The notes beneath the pieces were generated by a model. That model was not told the DNA's origin. It made no database searches and saw only the letters and a program-made list of their open reading frames with translations. Positions 1-6,408 of a stretch of 9,294 bases of DNA are shown one piece after another; the stretch's first letter is position 1, and each line of letters begins with the position of its first letter. The translations under genes and the position numbers were made by a program. Origin of the DNA: an uncultured Terriglobales bacterium (lineage in GTDB: Bacteria > Acidobacteriota > Terriglobia > Terriglobales > Acidobacteriaceae); contig CATPBY010000305.1 in assembly GCA_955652845.1 (NCBI GenBank), positions 1-9,294 on the forward strand. The letters are read 5' to 3'.

Positions 1-605
1 AGATACACCAAAGCAATCAGTCCAAAAATTCCCATGGTGTCATAAGCGCGCCGCAAACTATCCGAAAGAAAGTGCCGCAGCACATGACTACCATCCAGCG
101 GCGGTATCGGGATCAGATTGAAAATGCCGAGAACAATGTTGATTGCCATCAGTTCATACAGGAACAGGCTGACCGGCACTAGCAGCGAGTCACTGGATAT
201 TAGGCCATTAAGAACGCTTCCCACTGCGCCACGTCCGCCAGGCGCGATCAAGGCAATGGCTGCCAGCATTATCGCGGCGCTGGTAGCAACCAGAAAATTG
301 CTGGCCGGTCCGGCTAAAGTAGTGAGGATGTCATCCCAGACCAGGTTCTTGAAATTGCGCGGATCCACGGGAGTAGGCTTGGCCCATCCGAGCATGGGAA
401 AATGCGTTACCAGCGAGATCAGAGGCAGCAAAACCGTGCCCACGGGATCAATGTGGTGGATCGGATTCAGCGAGATTCGTCCCAGCATGCGGGCGGTTGG
501 ATCGCCGCAGCGATTCGCCATCCAGGCGTGCGCTGATTCGTGGATGCTGATCGCAAACAGAAACACGATCAACTGGAACAGGATGTCTACATGTTGCAGG
601 GTCAT
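1..605 (-). CDS. Site-2 protease family (M50) intramembrane zinc metalloprotease homologue, C-terminus cut by window edge
   Basis: The reading frame starts at an ATG (605-603) and stays open to the left edge, giving 201 residues. An in-frame TAG lies 15 bases upstream of the ATG, so no earlier start is possible. The zinc motif HESAH is at residues 22-26 inside the first membrane helix (about 9-28). It is followed by LGRISLNPIHHIDPVGT (41-57), GWAKPTPV (73-80) and LAGPASNF (97-104). The second metal-ligand motif NLIPIPPLDG is at 163-172, with Asp171 as the expected third ligand. This order is that of the short, PDZ-less bacterial M50 group; all visible catalytic residues are intact. Family members cleave membrane-embedded substrates, but for this subgroup the substrate is generally unknown. 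The gene lies 142 bp downstream of an acyltransferase on the same strand. No Shine-Dalgarno is obvious. Family assignment is firm; the physiological role is not deducible. Confidence 0.93.
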   Translation of the reverse strand, partial: MTLQHVDILFQLIVFLFAISIHESAHAWMANRCGDPTARMLGRISLNPIHHIDPVGTVLLPLISLVTHFPMLGWAKPTPVDPRNFKNLVWDDILTTLAGPASNFLVATSAAIMLAAIALIAPGGRGAVGSVLNGLISSDSLLVPVSLFLYELMAINIVLGIFNLIPIPPLDGSHVLRHFLSDSLRRAYDTMGIFGLIALVY

Positions 606-648
606 GCCGGGTTGGTTTCGATACTAACACGCAGAGTGAGGATTCCGC

Positions 649-721
649 GTCGTCATTGCCGCGATTCTACGGGACGCCGAGATCCTTTACTACCTGTATC
701 CCGCGCTTCGCTGGGGACGAC
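649..721. repeat. Degenerate dispersed intergenic repeat with 6-bp inverted ends (putative)
   Basis: This stretch lies in the 142-bp gap between the acyltransferase and the M50 gene. It is bounded by GTCGTC (649-654) and its inverse complement GACGAC (716-721). Inside are GAGATCCTTTACTACC and CCCGCGCTTCGCTGGGGACGAC, which resemble the short intergenic repeats found in many copies in Acidobacteria and other soil bacteria. Only one copy is visible here, so its repeated nature is inferred from resemblance. It encodes nothing convincing. The rest of the gap (606-648 and 722-747) shows no clear signal. Confidence 0.35.
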
Positions 722-747
722 AACCGCCTTCGCACTTCGGCGATTGC

Positions 748-1560
748 CTACGATTTCTCCGACGTTTTTCTTGTTTCGTCGGGCGCGATCGATTTCAGCT
801 TGATCGGCTTGGCGGGAATTCCGGCGACAATCGTGAATGGCGGCACATCTTTCGAGGCCACACCCATTGAACCCACCATTCCATGCTCCCCAACGTTCAC
901 TCCACTCAGCACAGTGGCGTGATACGTGACCCGGGCTTTGGGACCGATTTCCGTCTTATGATTACTGACAATCATTCCGTCGTTCAGATCATGGGAGTGA
1001 GAGTAGACATTGGCATAATCGGAAACGGAACTGCCGGCGTGAATGACAATCTCTCCGCGATCGTCCAGCAGAACGTATTTGTGGATCGTGCAATTGTCTT
1101 CGACCGTCAGGTTGTAGCCGAATGAGACCTCTACGCCGTGGAAGATTTTCACATTCCTGCCGCAGTGTTTGAAGATGTGGCGGGCAAGCATGGCACGCAT
1201 GCGAAATCCCAGCCAGTGATTCAAGCCGACAGGAGAGCGGTCATACATCATCCAGAACCAGATCAAAGGCTTACGTTCGGCATATTTTGCGGCGTCCACG
1301 TCGCCGTAGTATTCCGGTTCAAGTGTCCCGTTGCGCGGATCAAAAGAATGGACCAGGGACTGTTCGGCGAGGGATGAAGCAGCATTCGGCCCTGCGTAGG
1401 GCCGGCCGAGATATAGCTGATGCAAGGCCTCGCGAACAACGTCGCTGCGCTGTTCAATATCGCGCGAACTGAACGCCTGATCGAGTTGCTCAACCCATCC
1501 CAGAAAGGCCTTCTCTGCTGCCGGGATTGGGTTCAGAGGACGATATTCGTATCGGGGCAT
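748..1560 (-). CDS. Left-handed beta-helix (hexapeptide repeat) acyltransferase with long N-terminal extension
   Basis: This is a 270-residue protein with two parts. Residues 1 to about 130 are predicted helical, with an aromatic stretch LIWFWMMYDRSP (99-110). Residues about 132-252 form a left-handed beta-helix with irregular hexapeptide repeats (for example VTVLSG-type turns around 211-235), ending in the typical cap motif VAGIPAKPIKLK (245-256). The SHSHD motif (187-191) sits where the catalytic histidine lies in the NodL/maltose acetyltransferase group, so H188 or H190 is the likely base. Such enzymes transfer an acetyl or other acyl group from acyl-CoA to a sugar hydroxyl or amine, usually as trimers; the acceptor here is unknown. 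The ATG is preceded by GAGG (1569-1566) at 5-base spacing, which supports the start. Classical members of about 180-210 residues lack the long N-terminal region. A serine O-acetyltransferase or a polysaccharide-modifying enzyme cannot be excluded. Confidence 0.85.
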   Translation of the reverse strand: MPRYEYRPLNPIPAAEKAFLGWVEQLDQAFSSRDIEQRSDVVREALHQLYLGRPYAGPNAASSLAEQSLVHSFDPRNGTLEPEYYGDVDAAKYAERKPLIWFWMMYDRSPVGLNHWLGFRMRAMLARHIFKHCGRNVKIFHGVEVSFGYNLTVEDNCTIHKYVLLDDRGEIVIHAGSSVSDYANVYSHSHDLNDGMIVSNHKTEIGPKARVTYHATVLSGVNVGEHGMVGSMGVASKDVPPFTIVAGIPAKPIKLKSIAPDETRKTSEKS

Positions 1561-1594
1561 GGCCGCCTCGTTTGGAGTGATTAAGGAACGCTAA

Positions 1595-1603
1595 AACATA
1601 GCA
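1595..1603 (-). promoter_or_regulatory. Possible extended -10 promoter for the acyltransferase
   Basis: Reading the minus strand, TGC followed by TATGTT (four of six matches to TATAAT, with the TGn extension) lies about 35 bases upstream of the acyltransferase ATG. No convincing -35 box is found at normal spacing. It would give a leader of roughly 28 bases that includes the GAGG ribosome binding site. The call is tentative. Confidence 0.3.
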
Positions 1604-1652
1604 CACCGGCTCGGCGGATTACGGCAACGAGGAATAGCAGCGGGCAATGCTC

Positions 1653-1658
1653 TATAAT
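1653..1658 (+). promoter_or_regulatory. Perfect TATAAT -10 box directly before the ureohydrolase gene
   Basis: The exact consensus -10 hexamer TATAAT ends 11 bases before the ATG at 1670. Transcription would start near 1664-1666, leaving only about 4-6 bases of leader. No Shine-Dalgarno precedes the ATG, which is consistent with a leaderless or nearly leaderless mRNA. No good -35 hexamer is found at 16-18 bp spacing, so activity may depend on an activator. It lies in the 109-bp region shared with the divergent acyltransferase gene, whose control could therefore be linked. Confidence 0.5.
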
Positions 1659-1669
1659 TCGCGCTCGTC

Positions 1670-2614
1670 ATGAAATCCAGGAAGAGTGCAAAGCCCCATC
1701 CTCAGCCGGTGGACGCTCTGATATATCCGAGATTCTCCGGCATCCCCACGTTCATGCGCCTGCCTCATATTCCGCGGGCCGAAGATCTCGACCTTGCCCT
1801 GATCGGCATTCCATTCGATGGCGGCACGACGTATCGCCCGGGCGCGCGCTTTGGGCCTCGTAACATCCGCGTGCAATCCGCGATGATCCGCCCCTGGAAC
1901 CCGGTGTTGAAGGTCAATCCGTTTGAGAAGTGGCGGATCGCGGATTTTGGCGATCTCTCGATCAATCCACTATCCATCGAAGACACTTACCGGCGCATCG
2001 CCGAGCAACTCACCAATGTGCTTCGCGCTGGCGCCCGGCCGGTTTGCGTCGGCGGCGATCATTCGATTCTGTTGCCGATCTTGCGCGCCATCCACAAACA
2101 GTTTGGGCCTGTCGCTTTTGTCCAGCTGGACGCCCACGGCGATACATGGGGCGGTTACTTTGGCAGTCCGCACTCCCACGGCACACCGGTCAAGTATGCC
2201 GTCGAAGAAGGCCTGATAGAAGAAGGCTACGGCTTGCAGGTTGGGCTGCGGGGCCAGGTCTACTCGGAAGATGATTTCGACTTCGCCCGCAACCATCGCA
2301 TTCAGATCGTGACATCAGAGGAATTCCATCATGGCGGCGTCGAATTGGTACAACGCCATCTGAAGAAGCTTCGCGGCCGGCCCGCGTACCTCACCCTCGA
2401 TATCGATGTGGTTGACCCGGCATTCGCGCCCGGCACCGGTACGCCGCAAGTCGGCGGCCTTTCCAGCGCCCAGATACTCGAACTGGTTCGCAGCCTTAAA
2501 GGCATGAAGCTCGTGGGATGTGACCTGGTAGAAGTTTCGCCACCGTATGACAACGCAGAAATCACGTCGTTACTGGCGGCAAACCTGCTGTTTGAGTTGC
2601 TCTGTTTGTTTTAA
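1670..2614 (+). CDS. speB: Agmatinase-family ureohydrolase (arginase/agmatinase/formiminoglutamase superfamily)
   Basis: This 314-residue protein is about the normal size for an agmatinase. It carries the complete dinuclear manganese site. GGDH (128-131) supplies H131, DAHGD (154-158) supplies D154, H156 and D158, and DIDVVDP (244-250) supplies D244 and D246. SHG (169-171) provides the expected catalytic H170, and E288 in DLVEVSPPYD matches the glutamate that contacts the guanidino group. FDGGTTYRPGARFGPRNIR (49-67) is a strong agmatinase-type signature. Such enzymes hydrolyse a guanidino compound to urea plus an amine; agmatine to putrescine is the commonest reaction. Guanidinobutyrate, guanidinopropionate or guanidine are used by close relatives and cannot be excluded, so the gene symbol is provisional. 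The conserved region begins near residue 20. The ATG at 1670 is preferred, with GTG at residue 14 (1709) as an alternative. A perfect -10 box lies just upstream, and a permease gene follows 43 bp downstream. No arginine decarboxylase gene is in the window. Confidence 0.9.
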   Translation: MKSRKSAKPHPQPVDALIYPRFSGIPTFMRLPHIPRAEDLDLALIGIPFDGGTTYRPGARFGPRNIRVQSAMIRPWNPVLKVNPFEKWRIADFGDLSINPLSIEDTYRRIAEQLTNVLRAGARPVCVGGDHSILLPILRAIHKQFGPVAFVQLDAHGDTWGGYFGSPHSHGTPVKYAVEEGLIEEGYGLQVGLRGQVYSEDDFDFARNHRIQIVTSEEFHHGGVELVQRHLKKLRGRPAYLTLDIDVVDPAFAPGTGTPQVGGLSSAQILELVRSLKGMKLVGCDLVEVSPPYDNAEITSLLAANLLFELLCLF

Positions 2615-2643
2615 CTGCCACGCTGTGGGGTCCCCCTGAGACG

Positions 2644-2650
2644 AGGAAGG
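2644..2650 (+). promoter_or_regulatory. Ribosome binding site fixing a GTG start for the permease
   Basis: AGGAAGG lies 7 bases before the GTG at 2658. It is the best Shine-Dalgarno in the 43-bp gap and decides in favour of this non-ATG start, which also places a short basic N-terminus (RKLR) before the first membrane helix. The gap also holds a 9-bp palindrome GGGGTCCCC (2627-2635), but this has no loop and no T-run and is not a terminator. Confidence 0.7.
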
Positions 2651-2657
2651 TTAGAAA

Positions 2658-3989
2658 GTGACGACTCTGGCTCGCAAACTCCGCGTTGTCGATTACTTCA
2701 CCCTGGGTTGGGGGACCATGGTGGGTGTGGGATGGCTGGTCGTGATGGACGACTGGCTGCTGCGCGGGGGAGCGTTAGGCGCAATCCTGGGCTTCGCCAT
2801 CGGCGGCTCGCTTCTGTTACCCATCGGCTACGTCTACGGGCAACTGGTAATGGCCATGCCGGACGCCGGCGGGGAAATTGCCTATACCGCCAGGGTTTTT
2901 CCGCGGCTGATCAGCTTCGCCACGGGATGGATGATGGTTCTGTCGTATTTCATCGTGTGTCCGTGGGAAGCCGTGGCTGTCGGCAGAATTGCCGGCTACA
3001 TTTTTCCATCACTCGATTCAATCGAACTTTATCGGATCGGGGGTCGGCCGGTGTATTTGCCTCACCTGCTCATCGGTTTGGGGCTGACCGCGCTGCTCAC
3101 CACGCTCAACTATCGGGGCGTCCGGCTGAGTGCGACCTTCCAGAATTGGACGGCCTTCGGAACGCTCGCGCTGTTCGTCTTTTTCGTCAGCTTCGGGATT
3201 ACAAAAAGTTCCTCGCGAAATTTCCCGCCGCTTTTCACCCACGGTGGATTTGTGTCCATCCTGCTGGTGATGCAAATCGTCCCCTATTTTATGACTGGCT
3301 ACGAGTCAGTGGCCAAGGCGGCCGAGGAAGCCAGTCCTGATTTCCGTGCAGGCGGATTTTTCAAAGCAATCTGGATGGCCATCATCGTTGGAATCCTCTT
3401 CTATACCATCGTGATTGCGGCGGTCGGTTTCGTCGCTCCGTGGAAAGAACTGACCGGACAGAAATTTATGACTGCAGTCGCGTTTGAGCACGCTGTGGGT
3501 TCGCGTTGGATTGTAAGCATTATTCTGGCAGCGGCGCTGCTTTCGCTTTTCAAAGTATTCAACGGAAATCTGCTGGCAGCGAGCCGGCTTCTCTTTGCCA
3601 TGGGCCGGCGCCGCCTGATAGACGTCCGCGTCGCCACCGTCCACCCTCGCAATCGGACGCCATCGGTGGCAGTGGCCTGCGTTGGCGTCGCTACCGGGGC
3701 TTGCATGTTTCTGGGCGACGCTATCCTTGTTCCGATTACCGAAGTTGGCTCCGTAGCTGCTGCCACCGGCTGGCTGGCGGCGTGTGCCGCGTATTACAAG
3801 ATGGGGCCTGCGCCGGGAAGTCGTTTTGTCGCTGCCGTCGGTGTCCTGGTCGGCTTGCTCATGATATTCATGAAAGTTCTGCCAGGAATCCCAGGGCACT
3901 TCAGCGGATACGAATGGCTGGCGCTGGGAGTTTGGGCGTTGATCGGGCTTGGGCTGGGTTGGCGGGAGAGGGCCGTAGGAGGGCCGTAG
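2658..3989 (+). CDS. APC-superfamily amino acid/polyamine permease
   Basis: This 443-residue integral membrane protein has about 12 predicted helices, at roughly 13-33, 38-60, 84-115, 133-150, 163-181, 197-215, 235-258, 283-309, 335-353, 362-380, 388-405 and 418-436. GWGTMVGVGW (17-26) matches the glycine-rich unwound helix 1 where APC transporters bind the substrate amino group. MPDAGGEIAYTARVFP (67-82) is the classic helix 2-3 signature, TGYESVAKAAEEASPDFR (213-230) the helix 6 signature, and NGNLLAASRLLFAMGR (302-317) the helix 8 signature. It should import an amino acid or amine across the inner membrane; specificity cannot be read from sequence. Its position just after the ureohydrolase suggests a guanidino compound, arginine-like amino acid or polyamine. 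The last 7 residues lie within an 11-bp tandem duplication that ends exactly at the stop codon, so the C-terminus appears recently altered. Confidence 0.92.
   Translation: MTTLARKLRVVDYFTLGWGTMVGVGWLVVMDDWLLRGGALGAILGFAIGGSLLLPIGYVYGQLVMAMPDAGGEIAYTARVFPRLISFATGWMMVLSYFIVCPWEAVAVGRIAGYIFPSLDSIELYRIGGRPVYLPHLLIGLGLTALLTTLNYRGVRLSATFQNWTAFGTLALFVFFVSFGITKSSSRNFPPLFTHGGFVSILLVMQIVPYFMTGYESVAKAAEEASPDFRAGGFFKAIWMAIIVGILFYTIVIAAVGFVAPWKELTGQKFMTAVAFEHAVGSRWIVSIILAAALLSLFKVFNGNLLAASRLLFAMGRRRLIDVRVATVHPRNRTPSVAVACVGVATGACMFLGDAILVPITEVGSVAAATGWLAACAAYYKMGPAPGSRFVAAVGVLVGLLMIFMKVLPGIPGHFSGYEWLALGVWALIGLGLGWRERAVGGP
3968..3989 (+). repeat. Exact 11-bp tandem duplication at the end of the permease gene
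   Basis: GAGGGCCGTAG occurs twice head to tail (3968-3978 and 3979-3989). The second copy supplies the TAG stop of the permease. Because 11 is not a multiple of three, the duplication shifts the frame. With a single copy the protein would read on through VPSVGSNC to the TGA at 4016-4018. Confidence 0.9.
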
Positions 3990-4011
3990 GCGTGCCGTCC
4001 GTGGGGTCAAA

Positions 4012-4038
4012 TTGCTGAATCCGCGTAGAAAATATCAT
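4012..4038 (+). promoter_or_regulatory. Weak candidate promoter for the deacylase gene
   Basis: TTGCTG (4012-4017) and TATCAT (4033-4038, five of six matches to TATAAT) are separated by 15 bp, which is short. They lie in the 89-bp gap between permease and deacylase, so the deacylase could have its own promoter as well as read-through from the upstream genes. No terminator-like hairpin is seen in this gap. Confidence 0.25.
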
Positions 4039-4064
4039 CACGAACATTTATGAACCTGCAAAAA

Positions 4065-4070
4065 AGGGAG
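4065..4070 (+). promoter_or_regulatory. Ribosome binding site of the deacylase gene
   Basis: AGGGAG lies 8 bases before the ATG at 4079. This good Shine-Dalgarno supports the start, which also gives a complete signal peptide. Confidence 0.7.
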
Positions 4071-4078
4071 CTGACGAC

Positions 4079-5770
4079 ATGACTTCTTCGCTTAAAGCGC
4101 TAATTTCTGTCCTAACCCTATTGTGGGTGTCTGCGCTTTGGCCGCAAGCGTCCGCGCCGTTGTCCTTTGATGTTGTAATCACCAACGGCCACATCATCGA
4201 CGGCACCGGTTCTCCCTGGTACTCCGGCGACATTGGTATCCGCAGCGGCAAGATCACGGCGATTGGCAACCTGAGCGACGCGGAGCGCACGCGGACCATT
4301 GACGCTCGCGACATGGTGGTTGCTCCCGGATTCATCGACATGCTGGGCCAGTCGGAACTGACAATCCTTGTGGACCCGCGTCTGCCGTCCAAGATCTATC
4401 AGGGCATCACCACTGAAATTACCGGCGAAGGCGGCTCGGTCGCGCCGCTCAATGACGCCATCATCCAGGCCGATCTCCCGGCTTACGATCACTATCACAT
4501 CACTCCTGACTGGCGGACGATGCGGCAATATTTTACGCGTCTGGAAAAACAGGGCATGGGAATAAACCTCGCCACCTATGTGGGCGCTACCCAGGTGCGC
4601 CGCATGGTGATGGGAGAGGAAGATAAGCAGCCGGCTCCCGCGCAGCTCGAAGAAATGAAGGACCTGGTACGCCAGGCTATGCGGGACGGAGCGATTGGCG
4701 TGTCGACCTCGCTGATTTATGCGCCCGCTCCCTTCGCCAAAACGGAAGAATTGATTGCGCTCGCGACCGAGGCCGCCCGCTCCGGTGGTATCTACGCCAC
4801 CCATATGCGTGATGAAAGTGACAGCATCATTCCGGCGATCGACGAAGCCATGCGCATCGGCCGGGAAGCGAAGATTCCGGTGGAAATCTGGCATATCAAG
4901 GTTGCCGGCAAGCAAAACTGGGGCCGCATGCCGGAGGTTGTGGCGAAAATTAACGCCGCCCGGGGCAATGGAATCGACGTTACCGCTGACACATATGCCT
5001 ATCCTGCATGGTCCAATGACTTCTCTGCCATCGTCCCGCCCTGGGTGCATGTGGGCGGCAACGACAAAATGGTCGAGAGGCTCAAAGACCCCGCGCTGCG
5101 CGCAAGAATTCGAAAAGAAATGATGACCCCCAGCAAAGAATGGGACAACGAGTGGACTACTTTGTCTGGCCCGGAAGCCATCATGATTTCCTTCGTGCGC
5201 AACCCGGCTTTGCGCAATCTTCAGGGTAAAACTCTGGCATTGATCGCCACGCAGTGGGGCAAAGACCCCATCGACGCTATCTTCGATTTCTTAATTCAGG
5301 ACCCCACCGCGCAGATTATAGGGTTCGGCATGTCAGAACCTGACATTGTGCTGGCCCTGCAGCAGCCCTGGGTGTCTTTCGACAACGATTCCAGCGGCAC
5401 CTCCCCCGAGGGAATTTTGGGCGAAGAGCATCCCCACCCGCGGGCATACGGAACCTTCCCTCGTATCCTGCGGAAATATGTACGAGAGGAAAAGAAGCTT
5501 TCGCTGGAAGATGCCATACGCAAAATGTCGTCATTTCCAGCGCAGCGCATGCGTCTCACGGATCGCGGAGTGCTGAAAGCCGGAATGTGGGCAGATGTAG
5601 TCGTCTTTGATCCCTCCAGCGTCCGAGACTTGGCGACCTTCGAAAATCCCAATCAGCTGTCTCAGGGAATGGAGTATGTGCTGGTCAACGGTGTTCCGGT
5701 AATCGATCAGGGAAAAATGACCGGGGCGATGCCGGGTAAGGTTCTCAGGGGCGCAGGATATGTTCCGTAG
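4079..5770 (+). CDS. Exported amidohydrolase of the N-acyl-D-amino-acid deacylase (D-aminoacylase-like) family, lacking the HxH motif
   Basis: This 563-residue protein has a signal peptide of about 26 residues (hydrophobic 6-20, ASA at 24-26), so it probably acts in the periplasm. After it come the small beta-domain typical of composite amidohydrolases (about 28-82), the TIM-barrel (about 83-500) and the closing beta-domain (GVLKAGMWADVVVFDP, 497-512). Barrel motifs are YATHMRDES (239-247, H242), WHIKVAG (271-277, H272), DTYAYP (304-309), VSFDND (432-437, D435 as likely catalytic acid) and HPHPRAYGTFPR (451-462). Classical D-aminoacylases have GFIDxHxH and a bridging cysteine in GNCG. Here these read GFIDMLGQ (84-91) and GEGG (116-119). 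D-aminoacylases cleave N-acyl groups from D-amino acids; related enzymes act on dipeptides or N-acyl amines. The true substrate is unknown. Gene context with a permease and ureohydrolase suggests nutrient scavenging. Confidence 0.88.
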   Translation: MTSSLKALISVLTLLWVSALWPQASAPLSFDVVITNGHIIDGTGSPWYSGDIGIRSGKITAIGNLSDAERTRTIDARDMVVAPGFIDMLGQSELTILVDPRLPSKIYQGITTEITGEGGSVAPLNDAIIQADLPAYDHYHITPDWRTMRQYFTRLEKQGMGINLATYVGATQVRRMVMGEEDKQPAPAQLEEMKDLVRQAMRDGAIGVSTSLIYAPAPFAKTEELIALATEAARSGGIYATHMRDESDSIIPAIDEAMRIGREAKIPVEIWHIKVAGKQNWGRMPEVVAKINAARGNGIDVTADTYAYPAWSNDFSAIVPPWVHVGGNDKMVERLKDPALRARIRKEMMTPSKEWDNEWTTLSGPEAIMISFVRNPALRNLQGKTLALIATQWGKDPIDAIFDFLIQDPTAQIIGFGMSEPDIVLALQQPWVSFDNDSSGTSPEGILGEEHPHPRAYGTFPRILRKYVREEKKLSLEDAIRKMSSFPAQRMRLTDRGVLKAGMWADVVVFDPSSVRDLATFENPNQLSQGMEYVLVNGVPVIDQGKMTGAMPGKVLRGAGYVP

Positions 5771-5814
5771 AAGTGGCTCAAGGCTGCGCTAATGCTGTCT
5801 TGAATATCGCACGA
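5771..5814. other. Short gap between convergent genes
   Basis: The deacylase (plus) and the small exported protein gene (minus) converge across 44 bp. A weak inverted pair TCAAG/CTTGA with a 16-base loop is present, but there is no stable GC stem with a T-run. I see no convincing intrinsic terminator for either direction. Confidence 0.4.
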
Positions 5815-6408
5815 TTATTTCTGGGTGATGGTGAGCTTCGACAGTCCGACTACCGCCGTGTCGACGCGCTCAGGCAGGACAAATCGTGAGTCCACCCCGA
5901 TATTCGGATACCGGGGCTGAAGATATTTTTGAACAAAGATCTGCAGCAGAAAAGCGGGAATCTCCACGCCATCAAGTGACAGAGAGTCAACGTGAACCAA
6001 TCCTTGTCCGCCGGCGCCGTGGGCATGTGCCACAACGACAACATCATGCATGCCTGCAAACACCGACAGCAAAGGATTGGAGGAATTACGTCCCGCCATG
6101 AGCTGATCGAAGTCAACCCGGGCGGTCGCCGTGATGACACCCGGTTGAGCCTGAAAGGTAGCGGATTGCACGCCCGGCGGAAACTTGATGTTGCCGGACG
6201 CGAAGTAGGAATTAATCTCCCGCTCGGTGAATTCCGTTGACTCGGGGCGTGGTCGCGCCGAGGCGCCATTGGCTTGCAGCCGGTCCAGCTTTCGCTGCAT
6301 GCGGATGACGTCGGCGGGATGCGCCGCGAGATGAGTTTGCGCCAATGGAAATTCCGCGAGGGAAACTAATAGGAGGGCCGCAAGGAACGACCTGACAAAT
6401 ACTGTCAT
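5815..6408 (-). CDS. Exported protein of unknown function, coupled to the AsmA-family gene
   Basis: This is a 197-residue protein I do not recognise as a named family. A signal peptide is clear: basic start with R6, hydrophobic 8-18, likely cleavage after PLA at 21-23. A charged, probably helical segment follows (VIRMQRKLDRLQ, 35-45). Then comes FTEREINSYFASG (60-72), and beta-rich stretches such as FPPGVQSATFQAQPGVITATARVDFDQL (76-103). The pattern of alternating strands around a PGV turn recalls small lipid-binding barrel proteins of the DUF2993/LmeA type, but this is only a suggestion. The ATG overlaps the AsmA stop as ATGA and has no Shine-Dalgarno of its own, so translation probably depends on termination of the upstream gene. 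That implies linked amounts and possibly joint work in the envelope. Confidence 0.8.
   Translation of the reverse strand: MTVFVRSFLAALLLVSLAEFPLAQTHLAAHPADVIRMQRKLDRLQANGASARPRPESTEFTEREINSYFASGNIKFPPGVQSATFQAQPGVITATARVDFDQLMAGRNSSNPLLSVFAGMHDVVVVAHAHGAGGQGLVHVDSLSLDGVEIPAFLLQIFVQKYLQPRYPNIGVDSRFVLPERVDTAVVGLSKLTITQK

Noticed and set aside
118..627. A 169-codon open frame on the plus strand over the M50 gene
   Set aside because: The opposite strand encodes an intact M50 protease homologue with HESAH and NLIPIPPLDG motifs, which fully explains the region.
2627..2635. GGGGTCCCC palindrome as a terminator after the ureohydrolase
   Set aside because: There is no loop and no following T-run, and the next gene starts 23 bp later on the same strand.
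3306..4010. A 234-codon open frame on the minus strand opposite the permease
   Set aside because: Antisense to a clear 12-helix transporter; the product is rich in Arg, Pro and Gln without recognisable structure.
4118..5050. A 310-codon open frame on the minus strand opposite the deacylase
   Set aside because: It is the antisense shadow of a strongly supported gene in GC-rich DNA; the translation is low-complexity, rich in Arg/His/Gly, and shows no domain motif, no ribosome binding site and no plausible neighbour relation.
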